A stretch of 64,000 bases of DNA, from positions 1-64,000 of the forward strand of contig NZ_VITN01000015.1 in assembly GCF_007828045.1 (NCBI RefSeq). Direction: 5' to 3'. Under the pieces are notes generated by a model. The model was not told where the DNA came from and searched no databases. It saw nothing but the letters and a program-made list of their open reading frames with translations. The stretch's first letter is position 1, and the number at the start of each line of letters is the position of its first letter. Shown here in pieces: positions 15,001 through 19,633 of the stretch. The translations under genes and the position numbers were made by a program. The DNA is from Nitrospirillum amazonense (GTDB lineage: Bacteria; Pseudomonadota; Alphaproteobacteria; Azospirillales; Azospirillaceae).

Positions 15001-15978
15001 GGTCAGTGTCAGGTTGGCGACGCTGGCGCCGATATAGTCGTTGGTGGCCCGGGCCACCAGATTGCCGCCGATGGTGCCGCCGCCGATGGAAAGGTTGGCG
15101 ATACCGCCAATGACGCTGACGTTCACGCCTGAATAGGTGCCGCTGCTGGCGGCGACCAGTGTGGACAGCGCCTGGCCCGCCAGGTAAGTGGCGCCGGTGG
15201 GCACGCCGGACAGGCTGGCGGTGATGGACCCACCCGTCATGGTGGCCGCACCGCTGACCGCCAACTGGCCACCGCTGCCCAAAACCAGGGTGCCGGCCGT
15301 CTGGCTGTAGTCGCCCGTGACGTTGACCAGGGTGGTCAGCGTGACGGAGGCGCCGGTATTGAGCAGGGTGTGGCCGCTGACATTCACGGCGTCGTTCAGC
15401 AGGATAAGGCCACCGGCCATCACCACGTTGCTCAAGGTGTTGGTGATGGTGCCCTGGTTGCCGCCGAGGCCCGTATAGCTGCCCACGGCGGTGCCGGTCA
15501 GGACCAGGTCGCTGGTGCCGTTGTTGATGATGGCGTTGACGATGGTGCCGTTGTTGCTGATCGTCCCGAGCGTGCTGTCGCCGGAGATGGAGATGCCATA
15601 GCCGGTGCCGCTGATCACCCCGTTGTTGTGCAGGGTGCCGATGGTCGATCCGTTGGTGAGCAGGATGCCGCCCACACCGGTCGCGAGGGTGCCGTTTTCG
15701 ACAAACGGCGTGATGGTGGCGCTTTGCAGCCAGACGGCGACCGTGCCGGACCCTGCCAAGGTCGTGCCGGAGAGGGTCCAGCCATTGCGGAAGTTGCCGC
15801 TGAAGGTGGTGTAGGCGTCGGTGGCCCGTGCCGGCCGGGGAGCCGCCAGCCCGACGGCCATCACCGCCAGCGAAGATCCGGCCAGAAGAACACTCCGGGC
15901 GCGAGCGCGCCGCAGCCGGTGGTTATGTTGTATCTCTTGCGGACAGGTGTCAGCCCCGCCAGCCCCTCGCAGCCCCAT
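1..15978 (-). CDS. Giant repetitive exported surface protein (adhesin/autotransporter-like), C-terminus outside window
   Basis: Reading the minus strand from ATG 15978, triplets at all the positions I sampled along the frame, down to base 1, gave an open frame, so at least 5,326 codons lie here with no stop. Residues about 21-52 form a signal peptide (an arginine-rich stretch, a hydrophobic core, then an ARA-like cleavage site before TDAY). After that the protein consists of short beta-strand repeats of the type GTLTNSGTI, T-I-x-G and NVVFASG, plus a recurrent motif N-D-Y-I-G. Composition is dominated by Gly, Thr, Asn, Ser, Ala, Leu and Val, with very little Cys or Lys. Such sequence is typical of beta-helical passenger regions of type V secreted adhesins; the barrel or anchor that would prove this lies beyond the left edge. 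The start is fixed by the need for the signal peptide; GTG 15987 is an alternative, and an in-frame TAG lies upstream. The ribosome site is only a GGGGGCAGGG run. Confidence 0.85.
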   Translation of the reverse strand, partial: MGLRGAGGADTCPQEIQHNHRLRRARARSVLLAGSSLAVMAVGLAAPRPARATDAYTTFSGNFRNGWTLSGTTLAGSGTVAVWLQSATITPFVENGTLATGVGGILLTNGSTIGTLHNNGVISGTGYGISISGDSTLGTISNNGTIVNAIINNGTSDLVLTGTAVGSYTGLGGNQGTITNTLSNVVMAGGLILLNDAVNVSGHTLLNTGASVTLTTLVNVTGDYSQTAGTLVLGSGGQLAVSGAATMTGGSITASLSGVPTGATYLAGQALSTLVAASSGTYSGVNVSVIGGIANLSIGGGTIGGNLVARATNDYIGASVANLTLTGTVSAGTFAAYVADGVSIGTLVNADTLIAGSIGIQVGSATIGTLVNAGLIDVSSIAVGTTQAGIHVTSGATVGTVSNTGTIVGWLGIWDESNAVSLVSNSGTISLTGNQGYGVYTAATLPTIINSGTIVSGSGGIGIYDAGFINTIRNSGLISMGIGTGVRVQYWTLDTLVNSGTIIANSAVSLALGASITGSFVNSGLVAGNVVNGTDSFSYGNLTIMGGTAGTVGTFTGYASNSQGTISNTKSNLVFAGGSLLLNDAINASGHTVLNNGAGITLVNTVTLTGAYAQTGGGLTLANGAQLLVSDSASLTNAQVGVTGLPAAANYVVGSPTTLVAGGTGSDYTGATISITPLTGATVTGGNDGQNLLLIASNDYIGGALATLTNSGSISAATAIYIAATGSLGRLTNTGTLTGDIRNLSANTLSISGGTGGVVGTLTGGTLANSFSDVVLSGGSLLLDDAVNVSGHTLANSGASATLASVVGVTGNYAQTSGTLMLQPGAELVVSGAATMTGGSVIATLSTPSAGATYLVGDALSTLVSAASGAYTGLSGTVDSGLVPLTATLGTDSANLLAVATSDYIGTNAASLTLTGTVDAGGIAAYVADGASIGTLVNRGHLTAGTVGVGIDVRAATIGTLVNDGLIDARVSAATTQFGIRLGTAATIGTVSNTGTILAHVGILSQSRVATLLSNGGRIAVGASGFGIVNNATVATVSNSGTIAATAGGVGIYNVGTVAAVLNSGLITVSGGTGNQYGILQSQFTMGTVINSGTILAPEAVALVFGGSIGTLVNTGLIAGNIVNGTLNDSFSYGGLTIAGGSGGTIGTFTGYAANSQGTISNTFSNVVFTSGALLLNDAIDAAGHTVINTGAGITLANTVRITGDYAQTGGSLSLFNGAQLLVSGAASLTGARVNLSSLPTQANYVVGAPSTVVVGGAGSDYTGASITVAPQTGITLTGGNDGTNLLLMAQSDYVGDTLATLTNSGSLSAATVVYIAASGSLGQLVNTGTLSGTILNLSSHDLSIMGGTAGTVGVLTGGTIINTLANLVLAGGLRLGEGVNVSGHTLVNAGATLTLPGNIGVTGDYAQTGGTLLLGAGGGLVVSGTASITGAAVIGTVAFSYANTYLLGDVLTTLVSAASGTYSGLTGTLAGTLGGVTASIGTAGANLVAVAGNYYINSNIGSVGNTATATGRTAFYLNGTLGTLANSGTLTGTAVGISSPNNRGIGLLDNSGVIDSDTIGIGVGSIGTLLNSGTISARTAIIGSNFNTIGAIDNQTLGLITGKTALYLNGTVSPIGSINNSGTILGQSYGLYNGGNITRLTNSGTIAATVTSGLAVNNSGSIGTFGNSGSITAVRSDMTNSGTIDTLTNSGLIGGGTNVALRNYGTINTLTNSGTLMSTNGVGFYNDRTVGLLDNGGTISSGVSFALADSGTIARLANSGTIAGPGFGIGVFNGGKIGTIANAGLIKGGTALDIFVGSQVDLLVNSGTIAGNIYNNFDPSNAGPGTLAAALTIAGGTGGTIGTLTGANLTSQGRITTSYADVVFAGGDLLLNDSITTNGFVVRNIGAGITVANTVNITGDYTQTGGSLGVAVGGGLLAVSGSASLTNGQVQLVGAATNNYFQGGTVGPLVTGGAGSDYAGVTLSGDGAGLSLAGVTIGNNLIAVVRNDYIGGTYASLGNTGTLSVQNGAAIYVALTGTLGTLANTGGVISSVGSTAVANLGTIGTLSNSGTITGGGVGLHNTGLIHTLANDGTLGGLFADGVIDTLVNGGTIGGTFDVRGTLGLLSNSGSIGTRIYVEQTGGVGTLINTAGGVISGAASGIGNAGSLGTLVNIGLISGAQYGVFSSSATGTVINSGTIQATGASGTALSGAFGTILNSGLISGANALSLTSQPDLLNNSGTILGDIQATSGTLTITGGTGTVAGTFSGATVTNRGTITVTSGNVVMAGGNILLNDNVVVSGHTLINSGANLQLAGAVSVTGGYSQTVGTLGVSVNNGLTASGVANITGGTVLASLAATGNYLAGTLGTLAAGANGSGYGATVVSALTGLVGSGASSGGTLLFVGGNDYIGGAYATLSNSGSLSAATAVYIAATGSLGQLANTGTLVGNVRNLSAVDLSITGGAGGTVGTFTGGTLINTLSNVVFASGNVRLADAVDVTGHTLVNSAAALTLGGTVAVTGDYSQTGGGLRLGVGSDLLSVTGAARFAGGAATVTGFSATANYMAGSIFGTLVQGGAGSDYSGLGITDTVTGFGLGGTVANNALQAVALNDYVGGTLATLSITGAVSTASTALYVAATGSISGTLTNSTSLVGQNAGLRNFGTIGALLNDGTIAGGAYGLRNSGGAITFLGNHGTLAGQTAGLAVDGGSVMFALNDGSIATVAVSGGGSVFALGNIGRISGGVQVQDGGTLGSILNFNSGVISGATALSIGSLGQFFALANGGTIAGNIINNATATPNLTITGGTLGNTTIGTGTFTGAALTNQGIITNTLGNVIFASGDVLLNDSVNVGGNTVRNTGADLTLTGAVSITGNYAQTGGTLVLVTGAGQLAASGSASLTNGQVQLVGAAIGNYLQGGTVGTLVAGGAGSDYAGVVVTDDATGLTLGGAIAGTALVGVARNDYIGGTYASLGNTGTLSVQNGAAVYVAQTGTLGTLANTGGVISSVGSTAIANLGTITTLSNSGTITGGGFGLHNTGLIHTLANDGTLGGLFADGAIDTLVNGGTIGGAFDVSGTLGLLSNSGSIGARIYVEQTGGVGTLINTAGGVINGGTQGGVLVESTVATLSNTGTILGDGYAVRVRFTTSGITALDNGGVISGAASGIENAGSIGILINSGTILGTTNAGIGGAGAIGLLSITSLGVVGGGVVGVDAGILGTLINQGTIAGGSIGISAGTIGLLANAGIIAGDVATSGDLTVTGGSGTVMGIFTGATLGSQGALSIAGGNLVLAGGNVLLNDSVRAATVVNTGAYLALAGGISVTGAYSQTAGTLGVTVDHGLTVSGVAGITGGTVLATLDAGGNYLAGTLGTLGTGAAGSNYSGAVVASALTGLTGSGAASGDSLLFVGGNDYIGGAYATLSNSGSLSAATAVYIAAAGSLGRLANSGTLAGNIRNLSSVDLSITGGTGGTVGIFSGGTIVNSLSNLVFASGDVRLADAIDATGHTVVNGGANLTLGGTVAVTGDYDQTGGSLRLGIGSDMLSVTGAARFTGGTATITSASGTANYMAGSILGPLVQGGAGSDYTGLGITNLVTGFGLGGTVANNALQAVALNDYIGGTLATLSITAAVNNASTALYVATTGSLGTLTNSTTLVGQNAGLRNVGTVGALVNVGSIGGGAYGLRNSGGLITFLDNVGTLTGQTAGLAIDGGVVASALNVGGIATVSIGGTGTLLSLDNQGQLSGGVLVTGGGRLDTLGNSGTIAGDIRVAAGTLTIVGGSGATQGTFTGSTMGSQGTIAVGGDVVLASGTIWLNDSIQATGHTVVNAGANLQLADAVSVTGAYSQAAGILGASVNNGLTASGAASITGGTVLATLAATGNYLAGTLGTLVVGGNGSNYSGATVSSVLTGLTGTGAVSGDTLLLVAENDYIGGAYTTLTNSGSLSAATAVYIAAGGSLGQLANTGTLTGNIRNLSAVDLSISGGAGGTVGTFTGGTIVNSLSNVVFASGDLLLADAIDVTGHTVVNSGAALQLSSQVSITGAYAQTGGTLSIDPGTGRLVASQAIVVSGGVVQATLSAGGTYLYGNGYTLMQAGGGIDLSGANLITALAGFAGNTTIVTVAGTSALLLQFANDYIGGAIGNASNSGTITGVRTAGYVAATGSVGTLSNTGLLSGGVIGVANNGVVGTLVNDGTVMGASSAAANVGTLGTLANSGTITGGRDGLHNIGTATLVSNTGLISAMSRAGLYNGGGIATVSNSGTITATVGLYNSGTLAVLMNAAGGTLAGVTALYNDGTLGTIANSGVIRGAIVNDAAQDLVFTGAGGGLGTLTGLSGRGTITNTRGNVVFAAGALLLDDDLVATGHAVVNSGATLALANAVTVSGNYSQVGGSLVLTRNDTQAAELVVSGTATVGGTVLANLSSTANYLVGTSTLLQAAGGAIVTAQLQVSGITGLSAAQGTVSNGLTLTVGNDYVGGSLGSVTNSGALSAATAIYVAGSGTLATLVNSGLLAGTAHALVNLGSLGTIANSGTIAGDVLNNGAGALVITGGAGALVGTLTGRSGVGTLTSTGGDVVFAGGTLLLNDMIAAAGHTVSNTGASLHLASTLTITGDYRQTAGSLALDAGQLVVTGVAALGGGTVAASVSAASNQLVGGVLGTLVVGGAGSSYTGLTALVNVASVGVTLSTVTIGGNVDLLAVIANNYVGDTLGSLGNSGVIDAPTAVHVAAGGTVGSLSNTGTLIGTIAVLNQGQVGSFSNDGTVLGSVAGISNSGTIGTLGNQGTVIGSITGLGNQAGASIGTLSNSGTVAGQMALYNAGTIDVLVNTGSLIDAGAPTAAGLYNTGTIATVLNGGTILGATYGVYNAGTIGTLVNSGLITAPTALYIDTGASLGVLVNSGTVTGNILNLSTNDLRITGGSGTGVGTLTGYTAGSQGSIINTLSNVDLASGNLLLNDAVTVTGHTLVNSGASVILDSLVSVTGAYSQTAGTLTLDIASGGALAVSGAASLSGGTVLADFASTGNFLAGSASTLVAGGAGSSYTGVAVQGSLTGLVVSQGVVGTNLLAVIGNDYIGGTLGTLANTGTLTAATAVYIAASGSLGTLANSGALIGDLLNSSGHDLVIAGGSGTAVGSFSGGTIRNSLSNLGFASGTVSLGDAIDVTGHTVSNSGASLTLASDISVTGAYSQSAGTLDVAGHNLNVSGTANISGGVVDARLSGTGNYLVGDSATLVQGGAGSNYAGATVTSGVTGLAATGTTSGTSLLAVAANDYIGGTLASLAITGSLTNTAGGAMAIYIASTGTLGTLANSGTISGNITNTGSASLSVTGGTGSTIGTLTGQNGAIGTITSTSGTVELASGNL
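4820..6300 (-). repeat. Diverged internal block, copy 1 (partner about 7808-9300)
   Basis: A block of roughly 1.4 kb resembles 7808-9300. The offset is about 2,988 bases at the left and 2,991 bases at the right, so the copies differ by small in-frame indels. Landmark strings such as GCGCAGGCCATAGGCGCC (about 5011 and 7999) and the following NDYI segments align. Boundaries are by eye. Confidence 0.6.
6724..7170 (-). repeat. Near-identical internal repeat, copy 1 (partner 9574-10020)
   Basis: About 447 bases match 9574-10020 with only scattered substitutions and no visible indel. The offset is exactly 2,850 bases (950 codons), so the reading frame is kept. This identity is far above the general similarity between modules and points to a recent duplication or gene conversion inside the giant gene. 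Confidence 0.8.
7808..9300 (-). repeat. Diverged internal block, copy 2 (partner about 4820-6300)
   Basis: This is the second copy of the roughly 1.4-kb block. Similarity is lower than in the 447-base pair, so this duplication is probably older. Together the two pairs suggest growth of the gene by in-frame units of about 2.9-3.0 kb. Confidence 0.6.
9574..10020 (-). repeat. Near-identical internal repeat, copy 2 (partner 6724-7170)
   Basis: This is the second copy of the 447-base segment described at 6724-7170. Both copies end at the codons for an R-N-D-Y-I-G motif and begin at a GATCACG string. Sequence beyond both edges is clearly less similar. Confidence 0.8.
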
Positions 15979-16139
15979 CCCTGCCCCCACACTTTTTTGC
16001 TCGCCCCCGCAGAAAATCGCCGCCTTAAACTATCGGCCCAGATCCGCTAATAGGCTGGTTCAACTTAAAAATTCAAATAAGCCCTTCCTGAGCCCCGCAC
16101 GCACGCATGAAGCATTATTCTTATGTAATATAGATTAGT

Positions 16140-16168
16140 ACTATAGACGGAATCTTGGCATTAACCAA
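16140..16168 (-). promoter_or_regulatory. Candidate sigma-70-like promoter of the giant gene
   Basis: On the minus strand TTGGTT (16168-16163) is followed after 17 bases by TATAGT (16145-16140). It lies in an AT-rich island (about 16020-16200) unlike the GC-rich surroundings. It would leave an untranslated leader of about 155 bases before ATG 15978. The -10 match is good and the -35 match is weak. Confidence 0.35.
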
Positions 16169-16196
16169 TAACACCTTCCGCATACGCATTCAGATA

Positions 16197-16231
16197 CCAT
16201 GAGGGCTACGTTGAAGAGGCGGCCCTCATGG
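16197..16231 (-). terminator. Hairpin downstream of the RiPP precursor
   Basis: CCATGAGGGC at 16197-16206 and GCCCTCATGG at 16222-16231 form a perfect 10-bp stem with a 15-base loop, about 90 bases after the precursor stop. There is no clear U-tract, so it may be a terminator, an mRNA-end stabiliser or a processing site that separates precursor and giant-gene expression. Confidence 0.45.
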
Positions 16232-16322
16232 ATCAGCACACTACCACCCGTCATGCAAGACGGCGCCGCGCCCAACACGCCCCAGGCCAACACCGTGCCC
16301 AGGGAGCCACCCGCGCGCGGCG

Positions 16323-16592
16323 TCAGAGACTGAGTTCGCAGTACCAGCACCAGCCGCCGGAAGCGCCATCCAACTCCTCGTCCGACAAGTCGGTCGGACG
16401 GGCGGGAAGCACCAGAGTGTAGCTAGCCTCGGTGTTCTCCACGACCGACAGGCGGATTCCCGCAGGAACGTCGACCCCTTCCGCCGCCAGCACCGCTGCC
16501 GGATCAGCCAGCAGCCGCACCTTGAAATCCTCGTCCGCCCAGGCCTTGGCAATGACCCGGCCCGCCGCCTTCGCCTTCTTTTCGTTCGTCAC
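16323..16592 (-). CDS. NHLP-leader RiPP precursor peptide with core WCWYCELSL
   Basis: This 89-residue peptide has the hallmarks of the nitrile-hydratase-like leader peptide family. An amphipathic stretch around A-D-E-D-F-K-x-R-L-L-A-D-P (residues 19-31) is followed by the V-E-N-T motif (51-54), L-V-L-P (60-63), the L-S-D-E-E-L-D segment (69-75) and a Gly-Gly processing site (79-80). The remaining nine residues, WCWYCELSL, form an aromatic and cysteine-rich core. NHLP leaders are known to direct modifying enzymes and are cut after Gly-Gly by C39-type peptidase transporters. No such transporter, radical SAM enzyme, cyclodehydratase or LanM-like gene is visible in this window. I place the start at GTG 16592 because GAGGGG lies just upstream; GTG 16598 would add two residues but overlap that site. 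The family call is strong; the product and its modifications are unknown. Confidence 0.85.
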   Translation of the reverse strand: MTNEKKAKAAGRVIAKAWADEDFKVRLLADPAAVLAAEGVDVPAGIRLSVVENTEASYTLVLPARPTDLSDEELDGASGGWCWYCELSL

Positions 16593-16847
16593 GTCCACCC
16601 CCCTCGAGATTGGTCAAAGTGATTGCAAACATGCCGGAAGAAATGTGGAACCTGCGGTCAGGCATACGGTGGTTGATGTTCAGCTGCCGCGTGTCCTGTT
16701 CGCCGATCTCGCGTGACAGTAATTACGGGCCGAGAACCTGTCTGTAGAACAAACGCGCCACAGCGGTAATCGCCCTTTCCTGGCGCCCCCTCCCATGACC
16801 ATCGGTCCCGAATACTGGGCTGCTGTCATACGTTTACATCTTGCGAA

Positions 16848-16994
16848 TTATCGGCTCTGGCCATCATAAGCGGCACGCGCTGACCGGATGGTGTCCATGC
16901 GCGATAGTACCCACGTCGCCAAAGCGCGCACGGGTTCCAGCACCCCGCGACCGAGCGGCGTCATTGAATACCGGCCCGCGACCCGGTGCGACTG
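16848..16994 (-). pseudogene. Remnant of an HxlR-family transcriptional regulator (C-terminus only)
   Basis: After an in-frame TGA (16995-16997) about 48 codons remain open to TAA 16848. They read like the end of an HxlR winged-helix protein: R-V-x-G-R-Y-S-M-T-P-L-G-R, then L-x-P-V-R-A-L-A-T-W, then an acidic/basic helix ending in A-A-Y-D. The usual N-terminal helices and recognition helix are not found upstream in any minus frame. HxlR regulators commonly sit beside aldo/keto reductases, and this fragment lies directly downstream of one. The call rests on motif memory over a short stretch. Confidence 0.6.
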
Positions 16995-17191
16995 TCACCG
17001 TATGACCGTTCCGAACGAACAAACAGGGAGAAAGGTCGCCGCTCGCGTCACGGTAGGCAATGCCTGTCCGGCAGGAAAAGTCCGCCCCCTCCCCTTTCGG
17101 CCCCCGCCGCCGACACCGGCTGGCGGTTTGACGGAACCTGGATGAAAAAGGGCGGACAGGCTGAAGGCCACGGACATGGCGTGCCGCCACC

Positions 17192-18139
17192 TCATCCCGC
17201 ACGGGGAATGAAGCCGGGCACGCCGGTTTCCACCACCGCGTTGAAACGAACATTCATGGCGATGCCCTGCCGGATTTCCCGCATCGCCTCTTCAGGCAGG
17301 GCGGAGATTTCGAAGTTCTCCCGGATATGATCGGGGTTGGTGGACGTGGTCAGCAGCGCCGTGCCTCGCTGCACCGCCCACGCCAGCGCCACCTGCGCCG
17401 GCGTCCGCCCCAGACGCCGCGCGACACCCACCAACACGGCGTCCTCCAGCACCCGGGGCTGCATGGCGTGTCCCAGGGGCGCGAAAGCCTGCAGGACGAT
17501 GCCGTGCTCCTGGCAGAAGGCGAGCAGATCCCATTCCTGGAGATAGGGGTGGGATTCCACCTGGACCATGGCGGGCTTGATCCGGGCGATGGCCACGATC
17601 TCCCGCAGCCTATCCAGCGTTATGTCCGACAGGCCGATGGCACGGCAGCGCCCCTCCTCCACCAGGCGCTCCATCGCCCGCCAGGTATCGGCCAACGTCA
17701 CGTCGGTGTCGTAGAGCACCCGCCCCTGCCCATCCCGCGGGTCCTGGTCCTCACCCGGCTGGAAGGCGAAGGGGGTGTGGATGATGTAGCAATCGACGCT
17801 ATCCACGCCCAGCCGCCGGCAGCTCGCCTCGAAGGCGGGACGGACCCGTTCCGGACGGTGGTTGGTGTTCCACAGCTTGGTCGTCAGGAAGATATCTTCC
17901 CGGCGCACCATGCCCGCATCGACGGCGTCCCGCATGGCCTCGCCCACCGCCGCTTCGTTGCGATAACGTTCCGCGCAATCGAAATGCCGGAATCCCACTT
18001 CCAGGGCCGCCCTGGTCGCCCGCCGGGTGGCGGCGGGATCGGGGATCAAGGTGCCAAAGCCCACGGCGGGGATGGCGCCCGCCCCATGGGCGGAGGGCAG
18101 CGTGGTGCGCGCGAACATGTCATTGGTCGTCATGGTCAT
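17192..18139 (-). CDS. Aldo/keto reductase
   Basis: The 315-residue length and all four catalytic residues fit an NAD(P)H-dependent aldo/keto reductase: Asp54 and Tyr59 in F-D-C-A-E-R-Y-R-N-E, Lys88 in T-T-K-L-W-N and His121 in I-I-H-T-P. The cofactor region near the end (S-T-N-P-D-H-I-R-E-N) matches the family pattern. The enzyme is cytosolic and reduces an aldehyde or ketone; the substrate cannot be told. Its ATG overlaps the stop of the outer-membrane efflux gene (ATGA, 18136-18139), so it is the last gene of the efflux operon and may detoxify a carbonyl compound handled by the same system. Confidence 0.9.
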   Translation of the reverse strand: MTMTTNDMFARTTLPSAHGAGAIPAVGFGTLIPDPAATRRATRAALEVGFRHFDCAERYRNEAAVGEAMRDAVDAGMVRREDIFLTTKLWNTNHRPERVRPAFEASCRRLGVDSVDCYIIHTPFAFQPGEDQDPRDGQGRVLYDTDVTLADTWRAMERLVEEGRCRAIGLSDITLDRLREIVAIARIKPAMVQVESHPYLQEWDLLAFCQEHGIVLQAFAPLGHAMQPRVLEDAVLVGVARRLGRTPAQVALAWAVQRGTALLTTSTNPDHIRENFEISALPEEAMREIRQGIAMNVRFNAVVETGVPGFIPRAG

Positions 18140-19617
18140 ATCCCTTTCCGGGCGATGGTGATGCGTGCGGAAGCGCCGGACGCGTTGCCGCCCAGCGCGA
18201 TGAAAAACTGCACCGTGTCCAGATAGCGGGCCGTCTTGGCCTGGATCTGGCCCAGCAACGCCCGCTGATAGGCCCGTTCGGCATCCAGCACCTGCAGGAC
18301 ACCCGTCTCGCCCACGCGATAGCCGTCGCGATTCAGGCGCAGGCTGCTCGCGGCGGCGGCCAGGGCCCGCTCCTGCGCCGCGTAGGCATCCGCGTCGTGG
18401 CTGATGGCCTGCAGCACGTCGGCCACCTGGCCCAGCGACCGGACCACCGTCCGCTGGTAGGCGGCGCGCGCCGCCCTGTAGCCGTCGATCGCCCCCTGTC
18501 GATTGGCCTCGAGCGTGCCGCCATGGAAGACCGGGCCGGTCAGGCCCGCGGCCACACTCCAGAGCGAACCGCCGGCCTGGAACAGGGACGCCGGGTCGGC
18601 CCCCGCCTGGATGAGGGATCCGGACAGGGTCAGGTGGGGGTAGAGGTCGGCGGTGGCCACGCCGACCGCCGCGCTGGCGGCATGCAATTCGGCTTCGGCC
18701 TCCAGGATGTCGGGCCGGTCATGCGCCATCTCCGACGGCAGGCTCAGCGGCAGTTCCGGCGGCAGGGTGAAGTCGGCCAGGTCAAAATCCGGTACCACCT
18801 GGTCGGCCGGCCCCTGTCCAGCCAGAATGGCCAGTGCATGCCGCGCCGCCTCGCGCCGCTGCGCCAGGGGCGGCAGCAGGGTCTGGTCCTGCGCCAACTG
18901 GGTCTCCGCCAACGCGACATCGGCTTGGCCAACGCCACCCTGGCCATGGGCCACGCGCAGGAGGGCGAGAGTGCGCTCATCATCGGCCAATATCGTCCGG
19001 ACGGCGTCAATCTGCGCCCGCGCGGATGCCAGCAGCACGGCCTGGGTCGCGACCTCACCGGTCAGGGTCAGATAGGCGGCGTCAAAACGATGCCGCTCCG
19101 CATCGGCCAGTGCCCCCTGCCGCTCGACCAGCCGCTTGGTCCCGCCGAACAGGTCAAGGTCGAAGCTCACATTGGGACCAAGCGCATAGAAGCTGGAGGT
19201 CGCCGGCGTTGGCGCCCCCGACCGTCCTCGGCCGATCTGGCCACCAGCGTCCACCTGAGGAAAGAGGGCGCCACCCGCGGCCTGGACGGCCTCCGACGCC
19301 TGGTCGATGCGCGCGTCGGCGATCCTGAGATCGAAGTTGCCGCCGATTGCTCGCCGCATCGCCAGGCTGAGCGCCGGTGAACGGAACGCAGACCACCAGT
19401 CGCCGGCCATCCTGCCGCCTGCCGTCACACGCTGGGCAGCGCCGGCCTGGGCCAAACCATCCTCCGCTGCCAGGTCATAGTGCGCCGAGGGCGGATCGGC
19501 CGGTGGCGTGAAGTCTGGACCGACGGTGCAGGCGGGTAGCAGGACCAGCGAGAGGGCCGCCGCAATCTCCCGCCCAAGAAGCCATCGACGCGGAACGGAC
19601 ACATGAGACGTCATCAT
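18136..19617 (-). CDS. RND-type efflux outer membrane lipoprotein, NodT/OprM family
   Basis: This 493-residue protein starts with a lipoprotein signal (lipobox L-L-P-A-C, Cys30) followed by the family signature T-V-G-P-D-F-T-P-P. It contains the duplicated long helical segments rich in Ala, Gln and Leu typical of TolC-like ducts, including Y-R-V-G-E-T-G-V-L-Q-V-L-D-A near the C-terminus. It should form the outer-membrane channel of the tripartite pump made with the adaptor and MFS transporter encoded immediately upstream. The gap to the MFS stop is 16 bases. Confidence 0.93.
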   Translation of the reverse strand: MMTSHVSVPRRWLLGREIAAALSLVLLPACTVGPDFTPPADPPSAHYDLAAEDGLAQAGAAQRVTAGGRMAGDWWSAFRSPALSLAMRRAIGGNFDLRIADARIDQASEAVQAAGGALFPQVDAGGQIGRGRSGAPTPATSSFYALGPNVSFDLDLFGGTKRLVERQGALADAERHRFDAAYLTLTGEVATQAVLLASARAQIDAVRTILADDERTLALLRVAHGQGGVGQADVALAETQLAQDQTLLPPLAQRREAARHALAILAGQGPADQVVPDFDLADFTLPPELPLSLPSEMAHDRPDILEAEAELHAASAAVGVATADLYPHLTLSGSLIQAGADPASLFQAGGSLWSVAAGLTGPVFHGGTLEANRQGAIDGYRAARAAYQRTVVRSLGQVADVLQAISHDADAYAAQERALAAAASSLRLNRDGYRVGETGVLQVLDAERAYQRALLGQIQAKTARYLDTVQFFIALGGNASGASARITIARKGI

Positions 19618-19633
19618 TTCACGATCTCCTCGA

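Larger units (their letters stand above)
250..15060 (-). repeat. Array of about 17 NDYIG modules inside the giant gene
   Basis: The codons for the motif N-D-Y-I-G (or close variants) recur at roughly 263, 860, 1951, 2643, 3656, 4267, 5206, 5812, 7150, 8199, 8803, 10000, 11480, 12088, 13261, 13870 and 15030. Spacings mostly alternate between about 0.6-0.7 kb and 0.9-1.5 kb, so the protein is built from short and long modules. Each module tends to contain, in translation order, a Y-S-Q-T strand, an L-A-G-T-L-x-x-L-V or Y-L-x-G segment, a Y-S-G or Y-x-G-V segment, the NDYIG motif and a ladder of GTLxNxG strands. Positions were found by eye and are approximate to some tens of bases. Confidence 0.75.

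Noticed and set aside
250-15060. CRISPR-like or satellite repeats
   Set aside because: The periodicity is that of degenerate, codon-phased protein repeats; there are no short identical repeats with unique spacers.
16864-17253. 129-codon minus-strand frame between the precursor and the reductase
   Set aside because: It is in another frame over the HxlR remnant and has no recognisable domain; the remnant frame gives a family match.
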